A DNA stretch of 64,000 bases, from assembly GCF_005222845.1 (NCBI RefSeq), contig NZ_STFZ01000005.1, positions 1 to 64,000 of the forward strand, read 5' to 3'. This DNA comes from Rhizobium sp. FY34 (GTDB lineage: Bacteria > Pseudomonadota > Alphaproteobacteria > Rhizobiales > Rhizobiaceae). Positions 55,274 through 63,285 of the stretch are shown here, one piece after another. A model generated the notes under the pieces. The model saw only the letters and a program-made list of their open reading frames with translations, ran no database searches and had not been told where the DNA came from. Numbering within the stretch: the stretch's first letter is position 1; each line of letters opens with the position of its first letter. Made by a program: the position numbers and the translations under genes.

Positions 55274-55971
55274 AGGTTGTATTTGTCGGCCCCAGTCTGC
55301 CGGATGCAGCAAGCCACGCGGCACCGGGCGTGGACGTGCGCCCGCCTGCCCGCCAGGGTGATCTGATGGAAGCCTTTGCCGGTGGCGCAAAGGTGGTTGG
55401 CCTCATCGACGGCTATTTCGAAATGGTCGCGCCCGTCTGGCACAAGGAAATCCTCTATCTCCTGTCGCAAGGCGTTGCCGTGATCGGCGCCTCCAGCATG
55501 GGTGCACTGCGTGCTGCTGAATGCGCGCCCTTCGGCATGATCGGCATTGGCCGGATTTTTGAGGATTATGCGAGCGGCATTCGGGTTGATGATGCCGATG
55601 TGGCGCTGCAGCATGGGCCTGCGGAGCTTGGCTATCCGCCCCTCACCGTGCCTTTTGTCAATGTGGAGGCAACGCTTGGCAAGGCCTTGTCGCTTGGTCT
55701 CCTTTCGGCTGACGAATGCCATGCCTTGCAATCGGTCGCCGGACAGATGTTCTACAAGACGCGCAGCTGGAAAAGCCTATCGATACAAGCCGGATTTGAC
55801 TGGCCGCGCATCCGCTCCATGCTGGCACTTGCCGGCGTGGACCAGAAAAAGCAGGACGCGCTTCAACTGCTGGATGCCATGACAAAATTGCCCGACAAGC
55901 AGGACTTGCCGGGTGACTGGACCTTCAATGCCACGCCTCTCTGGCGCAAGCTTTACCCAAATACCGCCTGA
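55270..55971 (+). CDS. tfuA: TfuA family protein
   Basis: A 233-residue protein of the TfuA family, first seen in the trifolitoxin cluster. The conserved core VVGLIDGYFEMVAPVWHKEI (about 42-61) and GASSMGALRAAECAPFGMIG (about 75-94) is intact. TfuA cooperates with YcaO, probably by supplying sulfur for backbone thioamidation in some RiPPs and in methyl-coenzyme M reductase. It overlaps ycaO by 4 bases, so the two are coexpressed. No dehydrogenase, peptidase or exporter for a RiPP is found next to it. Confidence 0.9.
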   Translation: MKVVFVGPSLPDAASHAAPGVDVRPPARQGDLMEAFAGGAKVVGLIDGYFEMVAPVWHKEILYLLSQGVAVIGASSMGALRAAECAPFGMIGIGRIFEDYASGIRVDDADVALQHGPAELGYPPLTVPFVNVEATLGKALSLGLLSADECHALQSVAGQMFYKTRSWKSLSIQAGFDWPRIRSMLALAGVDQKKQDALQLLDAMTKLPDKQDLPGDWTFNATPLWRKLYPNTA

Positions 55972-56013
55972 CTTTGGCGAGTCTGAACCTGCCGTAACGT
56001 CACTCTTCGCGTG

Positions 56014-56042
56014 TGCAACGGTTTTGCAACGCGCCTGCAACG
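56014..56042. promoter_or_regulatory. three 11-bp-spaced direct repeats (SARP-type operator candidate)
   Basis: TGCAACG starts at 56014, 56025 and 56036, exactly 11 bases apart each time. SARP activators bind heptamer direct repeats with this periodicity. A possible -10 (AAGATA, 56055-56060) follows about 12 bases after the last repeat, and the 77-residue peptide gene starts at 56091. The SARP-like activator gene is 4 kb upstream in the same direction. Confidence 0.55.
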
Positions 56043-56090
56043 GATCGCTGTGCCAAGATAAGTCAAATGCATGTTTATGGGGGACGTAAA

Positions 56091-56324
56091 ATGCGAACAG
56101 AACTGAGCTTGGACATGAATGAGAGACGCGACGAATTTTTCGCTCTCATCAACATCATTGGCTATGCGGCGGGCATAGCACACTCGCTTGGAACATCATC
56201 GGCAGTTGCGCATCTCGATGCAGCGCGCCAGGTCCTGGTGGCCGAATTGCAGGCCGAATTTCCGAGCATCCTCTCCAAGGATAGCATCACGCAGGCCGCA
56301 TCGGTGCGCGCCGGCCACTGCTGA
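56091..56324 (+). CDS. small hypothetical protein downstream of the YcaO-TfuA pair
   Basis: A 77-residue protein I do not recognise. It begins MRTELSLDMNERRDEFFALI, has a hydrophobic middle (IIGYAAGIAHSLGTSSAVAH) and ends DSITQAASVRAGHC with a terminal Cys. It follows a GGGGGACG ribosome site and the three 11-bp repeats, and its transcript ends at an intrinsic terminator. Possible roles are a third substrate of YcaO-TfuA, an immunity or regulatory peptide, or an unrelated protein. The Cys and Ser near the C-terminus make substrate status plausible but unproven. Confidence 0.6.
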   Translation: MRTELSLDMNERRDEFFALINIIGYAAGIAHSLGTSSAVAHLDAARQVLVAELQAEFPSILSKDSITQAASVRAGHC

Positions 56325-56359
56325 AGCAGGCTTGTCTGACAACAGACTTTCGATTTCGG

Positions 56360-56390
56360 GGCCGGACGAGATATCTCGCCCGGCCTTTTT
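56360..56390 (+). terminator. intrinsic terminator after the small peptide gene
   Basis: A G+C-rich stem (ggccgg...ccggcc, with cgagat/atctcg above it) is followed by five T residues. It separates the RiPP-type cluster from the copper-type operon. Confidence 0.75.
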
Positions 56391-56509
56391 CATGTCCACT
56401 GACGCGGGTTTGACAGAGATTGCTTCGGGTCAAAGAAGGCTCGCCCAATTTGCCGCATTGCGAAACACGGCGCGGCAGATTATCCAGAACACGTCGCAGA
56501 GGTTTGACG

Positions 56510-56908
56510 ATGACACTGGTGGGTTTTGACATGGCAAAGGTGGTGCGCGCGCTCTGCGTCATTGCACTTCTGTGCCTTGGTCTCGCCCATAAGGCGCCCG
56601 CCGTCGAGGCGACCATTCCAGCCATCGACATGTCGGCCTATATCCTGCCGGATGGCACGCTGCCGGATCTCTGCCTGTCGCAGCATCATGACGAGACGCA
56701 GCACCACGACAAAGGCCGGGCCATGCCCGGCTGCGAAGCCTGCCGGCTTGGCGCTTCAGTGCTTCTGCCCGCTCCGGCCGATGTCGTGGGTCAGGCTGTC
56801 GAACCGGGCCTTGCACCGGTCTTCATGCTTCCCAGCGCGCCCGTTTTTCGTCAGCTCATTGCTCCCAATGCCCGTCCACGCGGACCGCCGCCGGCTCGTC
56901 TTGCCTGA
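56510..56908 (+). CDS. DUF2946-like secreted His/Cys-containing protein
   Basis: A 132-residue protein with an N-terminal signal/anchor (KVVRALCVIALLCLGLAHKA). A His-rich stretch (CLSQHHDETQHHDKGRAMPG) continues into a CEAC pair (about 80-83), which resembles DUF2946 proteins found beside copper-responsive genes. It could bind copper, as inference. The ATG at 56510 has AGAGG 7 bases upstream; ATG 56531 is also possible. It is the first gene of a codirectional group running to the SCO1 gene, with 180 bases before the binding-protein gene. Confidence 0.6.
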   Translation: MTLVGFDMAKVVRALCVIALLCLGLAHKAPAVEATIPAIDMSAYILPDGTLPDLCLSQHHDETQHHDKGRAMPGCEACRLGASVLLPAPADVVGQAVEPGLAPVFMLPSAPVFRQLIAPNARPRGPPPARLA

Positions 56909-57089
56909 GATTGTCGCGGCCTGGCCGCGATACACGCAGCCGTAGCAAGCCATGTGATGATCCTGAACGCCTGAACCTGCCGATTTGCCCTATCCGCCAA
57001 ACAAGCGGGTTCGTTCATCGGGCAGTTGCGTTTCAACGCCAAGGCGCACGCTACGTGATGTTTCCGATCCCGAAATTGACGAGCAGACC

Positions 57090-58193
57090 ATGTTTAAAAC
57101 CCTAGTTTCAACGCTGGTCGGGGCGCTTGCCCTGGCATCCAGCGCCTTTGCCGATATCACCGTCACCGATGTGAAGGGCCGCACGGTCACCGTGCCACAA
57201 TCGCCGCAACGCATCGTGCTGGGCTTCTACTACGAAGACTATCTGGCCATTGCCGGCCCCGGCGGCCTCGACCGTGTCGTGGCACTATCGCTATCGACCT
57301 GGAAGGATTGGCGCCCCTATCAGTTTGCCGCCTATGAAAAGGCGCTGCCGAAACTGTCCAGCATACCGGATGTCGGCAATACCGAAGACAATACGTTTTC
57401 GGTCGAAAAGGTGATTGCCGCAAAGCCGGACCTGCTGATCCTTGCCGCCTGGTCCTATGATGCGCTGGGTGAAAACATCAAGCAGATCGAAGCGGCAGGC
57501 ATCCCGATCGTCACGCTCGACTACAATGCCCAGACGGTGGAAAAGCACGTCGCCTCGACGCTCGCACTCGGCAAGTTGCTCGGCACCGAGGAACGGGCCG
57601 AGGCACTGGCGAAAAACTACACGGATGCGATGGCCGACATCGATAGCCGCGTCAAGGCAGCCGGCCCGACCAGCAAGAAGGTCTATGTCGAACTTGCCCA
57701 GAAGGGGGCGGGCGAAATCGGCAATTCCTATGGCGACAGCATGTGGGGCGCGCTGGTCGACAGACTTGGCGGCACCAATATCGCCAAGGGCCAGATCGGC
57801 AATTGGGGGCCGCTCAGCCCCGAATATGTGCTGGCCCAGAAGCCGGATCTCATCTTCCTCGCCGGTTCGGAATGGGTCAAGCGGCCGCAGGCCGTGGCGG
57901 TCGGCTTCGGTGCGGATGCCGCCGTGGCACGCGAGCGCATGAAGCCCTATCTGGAGCGCGCCGGCTGGAGCGAATTGCCGGCGGTCCGCAATGGCGGCGT
58001 GCACGCGATCTATCATGGCGGTGCGCGCACGCTGTCCGATTACGTCTATGCGCAATATATCGCCAAGCAGCTTTACCCGCAGGCGTTCAAGGATGTCGAT
58101 CCGGCGAAAAACATCCGCGATTATTACGATCGCTGGCTGCCGATCAAGGCTGATGGCGTCTTCGTACTGCCTTATCAAGCGGCAGGCCAATGA
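57090..58193 (+). CDS. FecB/BtuF-type ABC substrate-binding protein
   Basis: A 367-residue periplasmic binding protein of the iron-siderophore/cobalamin class III type. A signal peptide is clear (MFKTLVSTLVGALALASSAF, cleaved before DITVTDVKG). The fold shows VTVPQSPQRIVLGFYYEDYL, AAKPDLLILAAWSYD and a long backbone helix. Metal-complex ligands are suspected, but no specific ligand residues are recognised. It overlaps the permease gene by 4 bases. Context with PCu(A)C and SCO1 suggests a copper complex rather than iron, as inference. Confidence 0.85.
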   Translation: MFKTLVSTLVGALALASSAFADITVTDVKGRTVTVPQSPQRIVLGFYYEDYLAIAGPGGLDRVVALSLSTWKDWRPYQFAAYEKALPKLSSIPDVGNTEDNTFSVEKVIAAKPDLLILAAWSYDALGENIKQIEAAGIPIVTLDYNAQTVEKHVASTLALGKLLGTEERAEALAKNYTDAMADIDSRVKAAGPTSKKVYVELAQKGAGEIGNSYGDSMWGALVDRLGGTNIAKGQIGNWGPLSPEYVLAQKPDLIFLAGSEWVKRPQAVAVGFGADAAVARERMKPYLERAGWSELPAVRNGGVHAIYHGGARTLSDYVYAQYIAKQLYPQAFKDVDPAKNIRDYYDRWLPIKADGVFVLPYQAAGQ

Positions 58194-59245
58194 GTGTGTC
58201 GATCGACATCATGCGCGGCGGCTATCGCCGCGCATACCTGAAGCGCCAGACGGCGCTTTGGCTGGTGGCGGCCTGCCTTGTGACGCTGATGCTGCTGGAT
58301 CTCGTCACCGGCCCTTCGGGCATGCCGCTGGGCGAAGTCTGGCATGGCCTGGTGGCCGGCCCATCCGGACAAGACCGCATGACGGCCACCATCCTCTGGC
58401 AATTGCGCATGCCGCAAACCGTCATGGGTGCGCTTGTCGGCGGCTGCCTCGGACTGGCCGGGCTTCAGATGCAGACGATCCTCGGCAATCCGCTGGCAAG
58501 CCCTTTCACGCTCGGTTTTTCTGCCGCTGCCGGCTTCGGCGCAGCGCTGGCCATCATGTTTGGTGGCTTCCTACCGCTGCCCTCCTTCGTCGTGGTGCCG
58601 GTCCTGGCCTTCATCATGACGCTTGTGGCCTGTGGGCTGGTCTACTCGATTGCACGCCTGCGCGGCGCATCGCCGGAAATCCTCGTTCTGGCCGGCATTG
58701 CCGTGCTGTTCTTCTTCCAGGCGCTGCAATCGCTGCTGCAGTTCATCGCCTCGCCGGAAGTCTTGCAGCAGATCGTCTTCTGGCTGTTCGGCAGCCTGCT
58801 GAAATCCAGCTGGACAACCGTTAGCGTCGTTGCGGTCATTGCCGGCGCCTGCATTCCCCTCATTGCGCGCAGCACCTGGGCACTGACAGCACTCCGGCTG
58901 GGCGATGCCAATGCGCGCAGCCTCGGTCTTTCGGTGGATGCGGTGCGCCGGCAAACCTTCCTCATCGTCGCGGTGCTGACGGCAGCCGCCGTCTCCTTTG
59001 TCGGCACAATCGGCTTTGTCGGCCTCATTGCACCGCATGTCTCCCGCGCGCTGGTAGGCGAAGATCATCGCTTTGCGCTGCCGCTTTCGGCGCTCACCGG
59101 CGCCATCATCCTCATCGGTGCCTCCGTCATCGGCAAGGTCATCTCGCCTGCCGCCGTCATTCCGGTCGGCATCATCACGGCGGTTGCGGGCGTTCCCATG
59201 CTGTTTGCCGTCATCGTGCGGCGTAGCCAGAAAGGCGGCGCATGA
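58190..59245 (+). CDS. FecCD-family ABC permease
   Basis: A 351-residue permease with about ten hydrophobic segments. Hallmarks are LWQLRMPQTVMGALVGGCLG, AGLQMQTILGNPLASPFTLG, and the late VGTIGFVGLIAPHVSRALVG, all typical of FecCD/BtuC proteins. It forms the channel with the ATPase encoded by the next overlapping gene. Confidence 0.92.
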   Translation: MSVSIDIMRGGYRRAYLKRQTALWLVAACLVTLMLLDLVTGPSGMPLGEVWHGLVAGPSGQDRMTATILWQLRMPQTVMGALVGGCLGLAGLQMQTILGNPLASPFTLGFSAAAGFGAALAIMFGGFLPLPSFVVVPVLAFIMTLVACGLVYSIARLRGASPEILVLAGIAVLFFFQALQSLLQFIASPEVLQQIVFWLFGSLLKSSWTTVSVVAVIAGACIPLIARSTWALTALRLGDANARSLGLSVDAVRRQTFLIVAVLTAAAVSFVGTIGFVGLIAPHVSRALVGEDHRFALPLSALTGAIILIGASVIGKVISPAAVIPVGIITAVAGVPMLFAVIVRRSQKGGA

Positions 59246-60021
59246 CACAGCATCTCCAACTTGAAGATGTCACCGTGCGCCGTGGCCGGGTCACCATCCT
59301 GTCCGGCATCACCGCAAAAATTGATGCCGGCCAGATCTGTGCCCTGATCGGCCCGAATGGCGCTGGAAAATCCACGCTGCTGGCCGCAATCGCCGGGCAA
59401 TTACAGGCAGTGGGCAAGCTGCACTTTCAGGGTCGCGCCATCGATCCGCGCCGCATCGGCTATATGCCGCAGCATATCGAGGTTCAGGCCGAACTCTCGG
59501 TGCTCGAAGTCATGCTGCTCGGCCGCCACGATGCGCTGGGCTGGCAGGTGAAGGCCAATATCATCGATGAGGCCTCAACGCTGCTATGCCGCATCGGTCT
59601 TGGCGATCTGGCGCAAAGAGGCATGCACACGCTGTCCGGCGGCCAGCAACAGCTTGTCCTGCTCGCCCAACGCCTGATGCGCAAGCCCGATCTTCTGCTT
59701 CTGGACGAAGCCACCAGCGCGCTGGACATTCGCCACCAGATGGAGGTCCTGGCCATGCTGAGAGCCTATGTGGCGCAAACCGGTGCGCTTGTTCTGTTTG
59801 CCATGCATGACCTCAACCTTGCCGCCCATCACAGCGACAGCATTCTTCTGCTCAAAAATGGGCGCCTTGTCGAACATGGCGCCTTTGCCGCCGCCGTCAC
59901 ACACACATCGCTGCGCTCGGTCTACGGCATCGAGGCCGAATTCCTGCGCACGGGCTCCGGCCGCAGCGTCATCGTACCACTTTCCCTCAATCCCATGGCA
60001 TTCTCGGAGATCGCCTCATGA
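59242..60021 (+). CDS. FecE/BtuD-type ABC ATPase
   Basis: A 259-residue ATPase. Walker A is GPNGAGKSTLLAAIAG (about 37-52), the Q-loop is MPQHIE, the signature HTLSGGQQQLVLLAQ, Walker B LLLDEATSALD and the H-loop AMHD. It has 4-base overlaps with both neighbours, including the copper chaperone gene, so importer and chaperone are produced together. Confidence 0.92.
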   Translation: MTQHLQLEDVTVRRGRVTILSGITAKIDAGQICALIGPNGAGKSTLLAAIAGQLQAVGKLHFQGRAIDPRRIGYMPQHIEVQAELSVLEVMLLGRHDALGWQVKANIIDEASTLLCRIGLGDLAQRGMHTLSGGQQQLVLLAQRLMRKPDLLLLDEATSALDIRHQMEVLAMLRAYVAQTGALVLFAMHDLNLAAHHSDSILLLKNGRLVEHGAFAAAVTHTSLRSVYGIEAEFLRTGSGRSVIVPLSLNPMAFSEIAS

Positions 60022-60500
60022 AAAGCCTTATCACAAGCCTTGCAGCCCTTAGCCTTGCCGTCTGCACATTTACAGGCACCACCTTTGCCCATGAATTCAA
60101 GGTGGGCGATATCGAAGTCGATCATCCTTATGCACGTGCCATGCTGCCCGGCGCCAAGGTGGGCGGCGGATATCTGAAGCTCGTCAACACCGGATCAAGC
60201 GACGACCGGCTGGTGAGCGCCACCGCCGAGCGGGCCGGCTCGGTCGAATTGCATGAGATGAAGATCGACAATGGCGTGATGATCATGCGCGCACTGGAAA
60301 ACGGTGTCGCCATACCGGCCGGCGCGACGGTTGAACTGAAGCCCGGCAGCTACCACGTGATGTTCATGAAGGTGACGCAGCCCTTCAAGGAAGGCGAGAT
60401 GGTCAAGGCAAAGCTTCAATTCGAAAAGGCTGGAGCCGTGGACGTGGAGTTCATGGTAGGACCCGCCGCCGGCAACCCGCATCAGGAGCATGGAAAATGA
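60018..60500 (+). CDS. periplasmic copper chaperone PCu(A)C
   Basis: A 160-residue secreted protein (signal MKSLITSLAALSLAVCTFTG, cleaved before HEFKVGDIEV). The copper ligands of the family are visible: His and Met in ELHEMKIDNGVMIMRAL and the HxM motif in GSYHVMFMKV. A C-terminal His (HQEHGK) may add a ligand. It carries Cu(I) to the CuA centre of cytochrome oxidase together with SCO proteins, and it overlaps the SCO1 gene by 4 bases. Confidence 0.92.
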   Translation: MKSLITSLAALSLAVCTFTGTTFAHEFKVGDIEVDHPYARAMLPGAKVGGGYLKLVNTGSSDDRLVSATAERAGSVELHEMKIDNGVMIMRALENGVAIPAGATVELKPGSYHVMFMKVTQPFKEGEMVKAKLQFEKAGAVDVEFMVGPAAGNPHQEHGK

Positions 60501-61099
60501 CACGCAATCCGCTTGCTTTGGCCGGGATCTGCCTGGCCGGCATTTTCGTGACAATCCTGATCAGCATCATGGTGGCCGTAGCTGCCGATGATCCGCGTCC
60601 GGGCCGGTTCCGCACGAGCTTCCATCTGGTGGATCATACCGGCAAGCCGGTCGATCAGTCGCTGTTCCAGGGCAGCCCGTCCCTCGTCTATTTCGGTTAT
60701 ACGAACTGCCCGGAAGCCTGCCCGACGACGCTTTTCGAAATGGCCGACTGGCTGCGCACGCTGGGTCCGGAAGGCGCGCCGCTGAAAGCCTACTTCTTCT
60801 CGATCGATCCTGAACGCGATACGCCCGAGGTCATGAAGGGTTATGTGGAGGCTTTCACAGACCGCATCACCGGCATTACAGGCGATCCAGCCGAAATGAA
60901 GAAAGTGGCGGATGGCTGGATGATCCATGCGGAAAAGGAGGCCAGTTCCGGCCGCGATTATCACATGAACCATACGCTGTCGCTCATGCTCATCGGCGCG
61001 GATGGGCGTCTGAAAGGCATGATCCCCTACGGCATGGACCGCGACGCGGCAATCGAGAGAATTCGCAGCGCCCTGCTCTCGCCGCAACCGAATGCATGA
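60497..61099 (+). CDS. SCO1/SenC family copper metallochaperone
   Basis: A 200-residue membrane-anchored thioredoxin-fold protein. One N-terminal hydrophobic helix (LALAGICLAGIFVTILISIM) is followed by the copper-binding CPEAC motif (YTNCPEACPTTLFEMADW, about 73-79) and the distal His in HMNHTLSLMLIG. It inserts copper into cytochrome c oxidase CuA. It is the last gene of the operon. Confidence 0.93.
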   Translation: MTRNPLALAGICLAGIFVTILISIMVAVAADDPRPGRFRTSFHLVDHTGKPVDQSLFQGSPSLVYFGYTNCPEACPTTLFEMADWLRTLGPEGAPLKAYFFSIDPERDTPEVMKGYVEAFTDRITGITGDPAEMKKVADGWMIHAEKEASSGRDYHMNHTLSLMLIGADGRLKGMIPYGMDRDAAIERIRSALLSPQPNA

Positions 61100-61400
61100 C
61101 ACAGGCAGAACGCAACATGCTGTTTTGCAACCAGTAGAGCGTGTTTTGTGCCAACCGAGCTGATCCAATCAGGTCGAAACACGCCCTAGGCATCCTAATC
61201 CTAATATAAGAAGCTTATTAAGATATGGCGTTTATCGTCAACGCATGTGCAAGCAAGGCTGACGCTGAAAGAGCCGCGCTTGGCATGTGTTGACGTAACA
61301 ACATGTGCCCCGCACCATGTTGAGAGTGCATTCGAAGGGCGGCTGAAGTCGGATCTAACCGGCAATCTGGACTGCATCGAACCAGGGGTGGGGATAGTTG
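61100..61400. other. intergenic region between SCO1 and the GGDEF gene
   Basis: About 300 bases with no gene. It contains the palindromic repeat copy 2 (61139-61184) and, further right, an inverted repeat with arms CATGTGTTG and CAACATG around 61284-61305 plus a further CATGTTG, which might be an operator for the GGDEF gene. The middle (from about 61190) is AT-rich (CCTAATCCTAATATAAG) and likely holds the promoter. Confidence 0.4.
61139..61184. repeat. small palindromic repeat, copy 2
   Basis: The arms gcgtgttt and aaacacgc enclose about 30 bases, similar to the element at 19456-19480. The agagcgtg left edge also recurs. It may serve as a terminator-like hairpin for the SCO1 operon or belong to a dispersed repeat family. 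Confidence 0.4.
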
Positions 61401-63173
61401 GTGGCATTGACTGCATGGCATCGCCGAATCGTGACCGGGCGTAAGAGGCTCGCTGCCTTCGGTATTACACCGAGCCTGTTTGTCTATTCCGCTTTGGCCG
61501 TCGTGTGCACCATGTTGCTGGCCGTCTCGGCCATTTCACGCGCCGCCTCAACGGCAAGCACAGCCCGAATGAATGCAGAGCAGATCAGCGGTTTTGCCGT
61601 GATCTTTGATGCCGCAAACTATATTTCCGCCGAGCGCGGCCCCGCCAACAACTATATGTGTTCTCCAGCCAGCGATGGTGAAACGGCCCGTGAGGCCTGG
61701 CTTGCGGCACAGCGCAAGACCGATCAGGCACTGACGGCGGCGATACAGGCAGGCGCCCCTCCCCGCGCCATTGACGAGGTCCGCGGCCAGTTGTCGGCCG
61801 GTCGAAAGCTCGTCGCTCTCGTCGCTGAAGGACGCCGGGACAACCGGCGCCCCATCGACATCCAGTTTGCCGTCACCACCATGTTTCGGGCCTGGGACCT
61901 CTATCATAGCGAGATTACCGTCCAGAGCGGGCTCGACATCATCACCCGTGATCCCGGCCTGAGCGCCGTCATTCTGCAGGGCACGGCGCTGAGCGACATG
62001 CGCGAGTATGCCGGGCGCATGGGATCCTACCTGATCACGTCCATGGCCGCACAGGAGAAGATCAGCGCCGAAAAGCTCCAGACGATCCGCGGCCTGAGGG
62101 CGCGACTGGACGATTCCTGGCGCTTCCTCGCGCCAGCCGTTCTCGGGGCAGATGGAGACGCCATGCTGCGCCAACGGGCGCTGGAGGTCCAGCGAGCCTT
62201 CTTCGGCGCAGGTGTGCAGCTTGTCGATTCAGAGATTGCCTATAACTTTGAACAGGGTCGCTTCTCTCTGGATGGCGCAAGCTTCTCTGCCCGCTACATG
62301 AAACTGCTGACGCCACTCACCGAACTGCGAAACACCTATCTGACACGTCTGGTTGCGACCTACGAGGCACGCAAGACGCATGCGACCATGGCGCTTCTGC
62401 GCGACGGCATCATCACCTTCATTTTGCTGGGACTGCTTGTCGGCCTGATGCTGAAGGTGCGAAAGCGTCTGGTCCAACCGCTGCTGCAAGGCGTCGACGA
62501 TGTCGTGGCGCTCGCTGATGGCCGCATGACAGAAACGCGTGAGCACAAGGACCAGATCTACGAGATCCACAAGCTGTTCAAGGCCATCGCCGTGCTACAG
62601 GTGCGGCTGGGCGAAAGAGCCGAGTTGACCCGGCAGCTTGAACAACTGGCCGAGACGGATCAGCTGACCGGGCTGTTCAACCGGCGCGGCTTCGAGAGAC
62701 GTGCCATGGACGCGGACGGCGCAGCGCAGCTTATCGTGGTCGATATCGATCATTTCAAGACGGTGAACGACCAGTACGGCCATCCCGTTGGCGACATGGT
62801 TCTGCGACAGGTGGCGCAGATGATGACGCAGATCGCGGGGACCGATGCAGTGATTGCCCGGCTAGGCGGTGAAGAATTCGCCATACTATGCGAAAAACAG
62901 CAGCCACGCGCTGCCATCCTGCTGGCCCGGCGACTGAAAAAGCATCTCGAAACAATGCCACTCGGGATTTCCAACCAGGAAAGTCTGCGCGTCACTGCCA
63001 GTTTCGGTGTCTCGGTCGATGCCGGCCTGCCCCTGACGGAGCACCTGAAACGTGCCGATGACGCGCTTTACCGGGCCAAGGCCGATGGTCGCAACCGCGT
63101 GCGCATTGCCAGGACGACAAAGACGCGTCCACGCACAATGTATATGCCCGTGCCACTTTCTCCCGCGGCCTGA
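61401..63173 (+). CDS. diguanylate cyclase (membrane sensor GGDEF protein)
   Basis: A 590-residue protein. An N-terminal membrane segment (PSLFVYSALAVVCTMLLAVS), a helical periplasmic sensor region (about 50-320), a second membrane segment (GIITFILLGLLVGLMLKV) and a HAMP-like linker lead to a GGDEF domain (about 425-575). The active-site motif is GGEEF (LGGEEFAILCE), and the substrate block DQLTGLFNRRGFERRA is intact. It should synthesise c-di-GMP; the RxxD inhibition site is not obvious. GTG 61401 is preceded by GGGGAT; a TTG just before is also in frame. Polysaccharide genes in the window are plausible c-di-GMP targets. Confidence 0.85.
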   Translation: MALTAWHRRIVTGRKRLAAFGITPSLFVYSALAVVCTMLLAVSAISRAASTASTARMNAEQISGFAVIFDAANYISAERGPANNYMCSPASDGETAREAWLAAQRKTDQALTAAIQAGAPPRAIDEVRGQLSAGRKLVALVAEGRRDNRRPIDIQFAVTTMFRAWDLYHSEITVQSGLDIITRDPGLSAVILQGTALSDMREYAGRMGSYLITSMAAQEKISAEKLQTIRGLRARLDDSWRFLAPAVLGADGDAMLRQRALEVQRAFFGAGVQLVDSEIAYNFEQGRFSLDGASFSARYMKLLTPLTELRNTYLTRLVATYEARKTHATMALLRDGIITFILLGLLVGLMLKVRKRLVQPLLQGVDDVVALADGRMTETREHKDQIYEIHKLFKAIAVLQVRLGERAELTRQLEQLAETDQLTGLFNRRGFERRAMDADGAAQLIVVDIDHFKTVNDQYGHPVGDMVLRQVAQMMTQIAGTDAVIARLGGEEFAILCEKQQPRAAILLARRLKKHLETMPLGISNQESLRVTASFGVSVDAGLPLTEHLKRADDALYRAKADGRNRVRIARTTKTRPRTMYMPVPLSPAA

Positions 63174-63178
63174 TTGGC

Positions 63179-63192
63179 CTGATCCAGATCAA
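63179..63192. promoter_or_regulatory. FNR/FixK-type box
   Basis: The sequence CTGATCCAGATCAA differs by one base from the FNR/FixK consensus TTGAT-N4-ATCAA. It lies about 100 bases before the 26-residue peptide gene, a usable distance for a class II site at -41 with a start near 63227. This points to micro-oxic control. Confidence 0.5.
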
Positions 63193-63285
63193 TTCCCTTG
63201 CCATTTCGTCATTTGTGTTTACCACTTGGTAAGCCTTGCTGTTGAGGAGCACGCGGGGCGTTCATCACGCATGGGAGGAATTGCC

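Noticed and set aside
53544..55971. Trifolitoxin biosynthesis
   Set aside because: Only the TfuA name links it. No trifolitoxin-type precursor, dehydrogenase or transport genes are present, and the two peptides are different in sequence and number.
56909..57089. Possible cobalamin riboswitch before the FecB-type gene
   Set aside because: I looked for a B12-box-like segment and only found a short GC hairpin near 56914-56931, so there is no support for a riboswitch.
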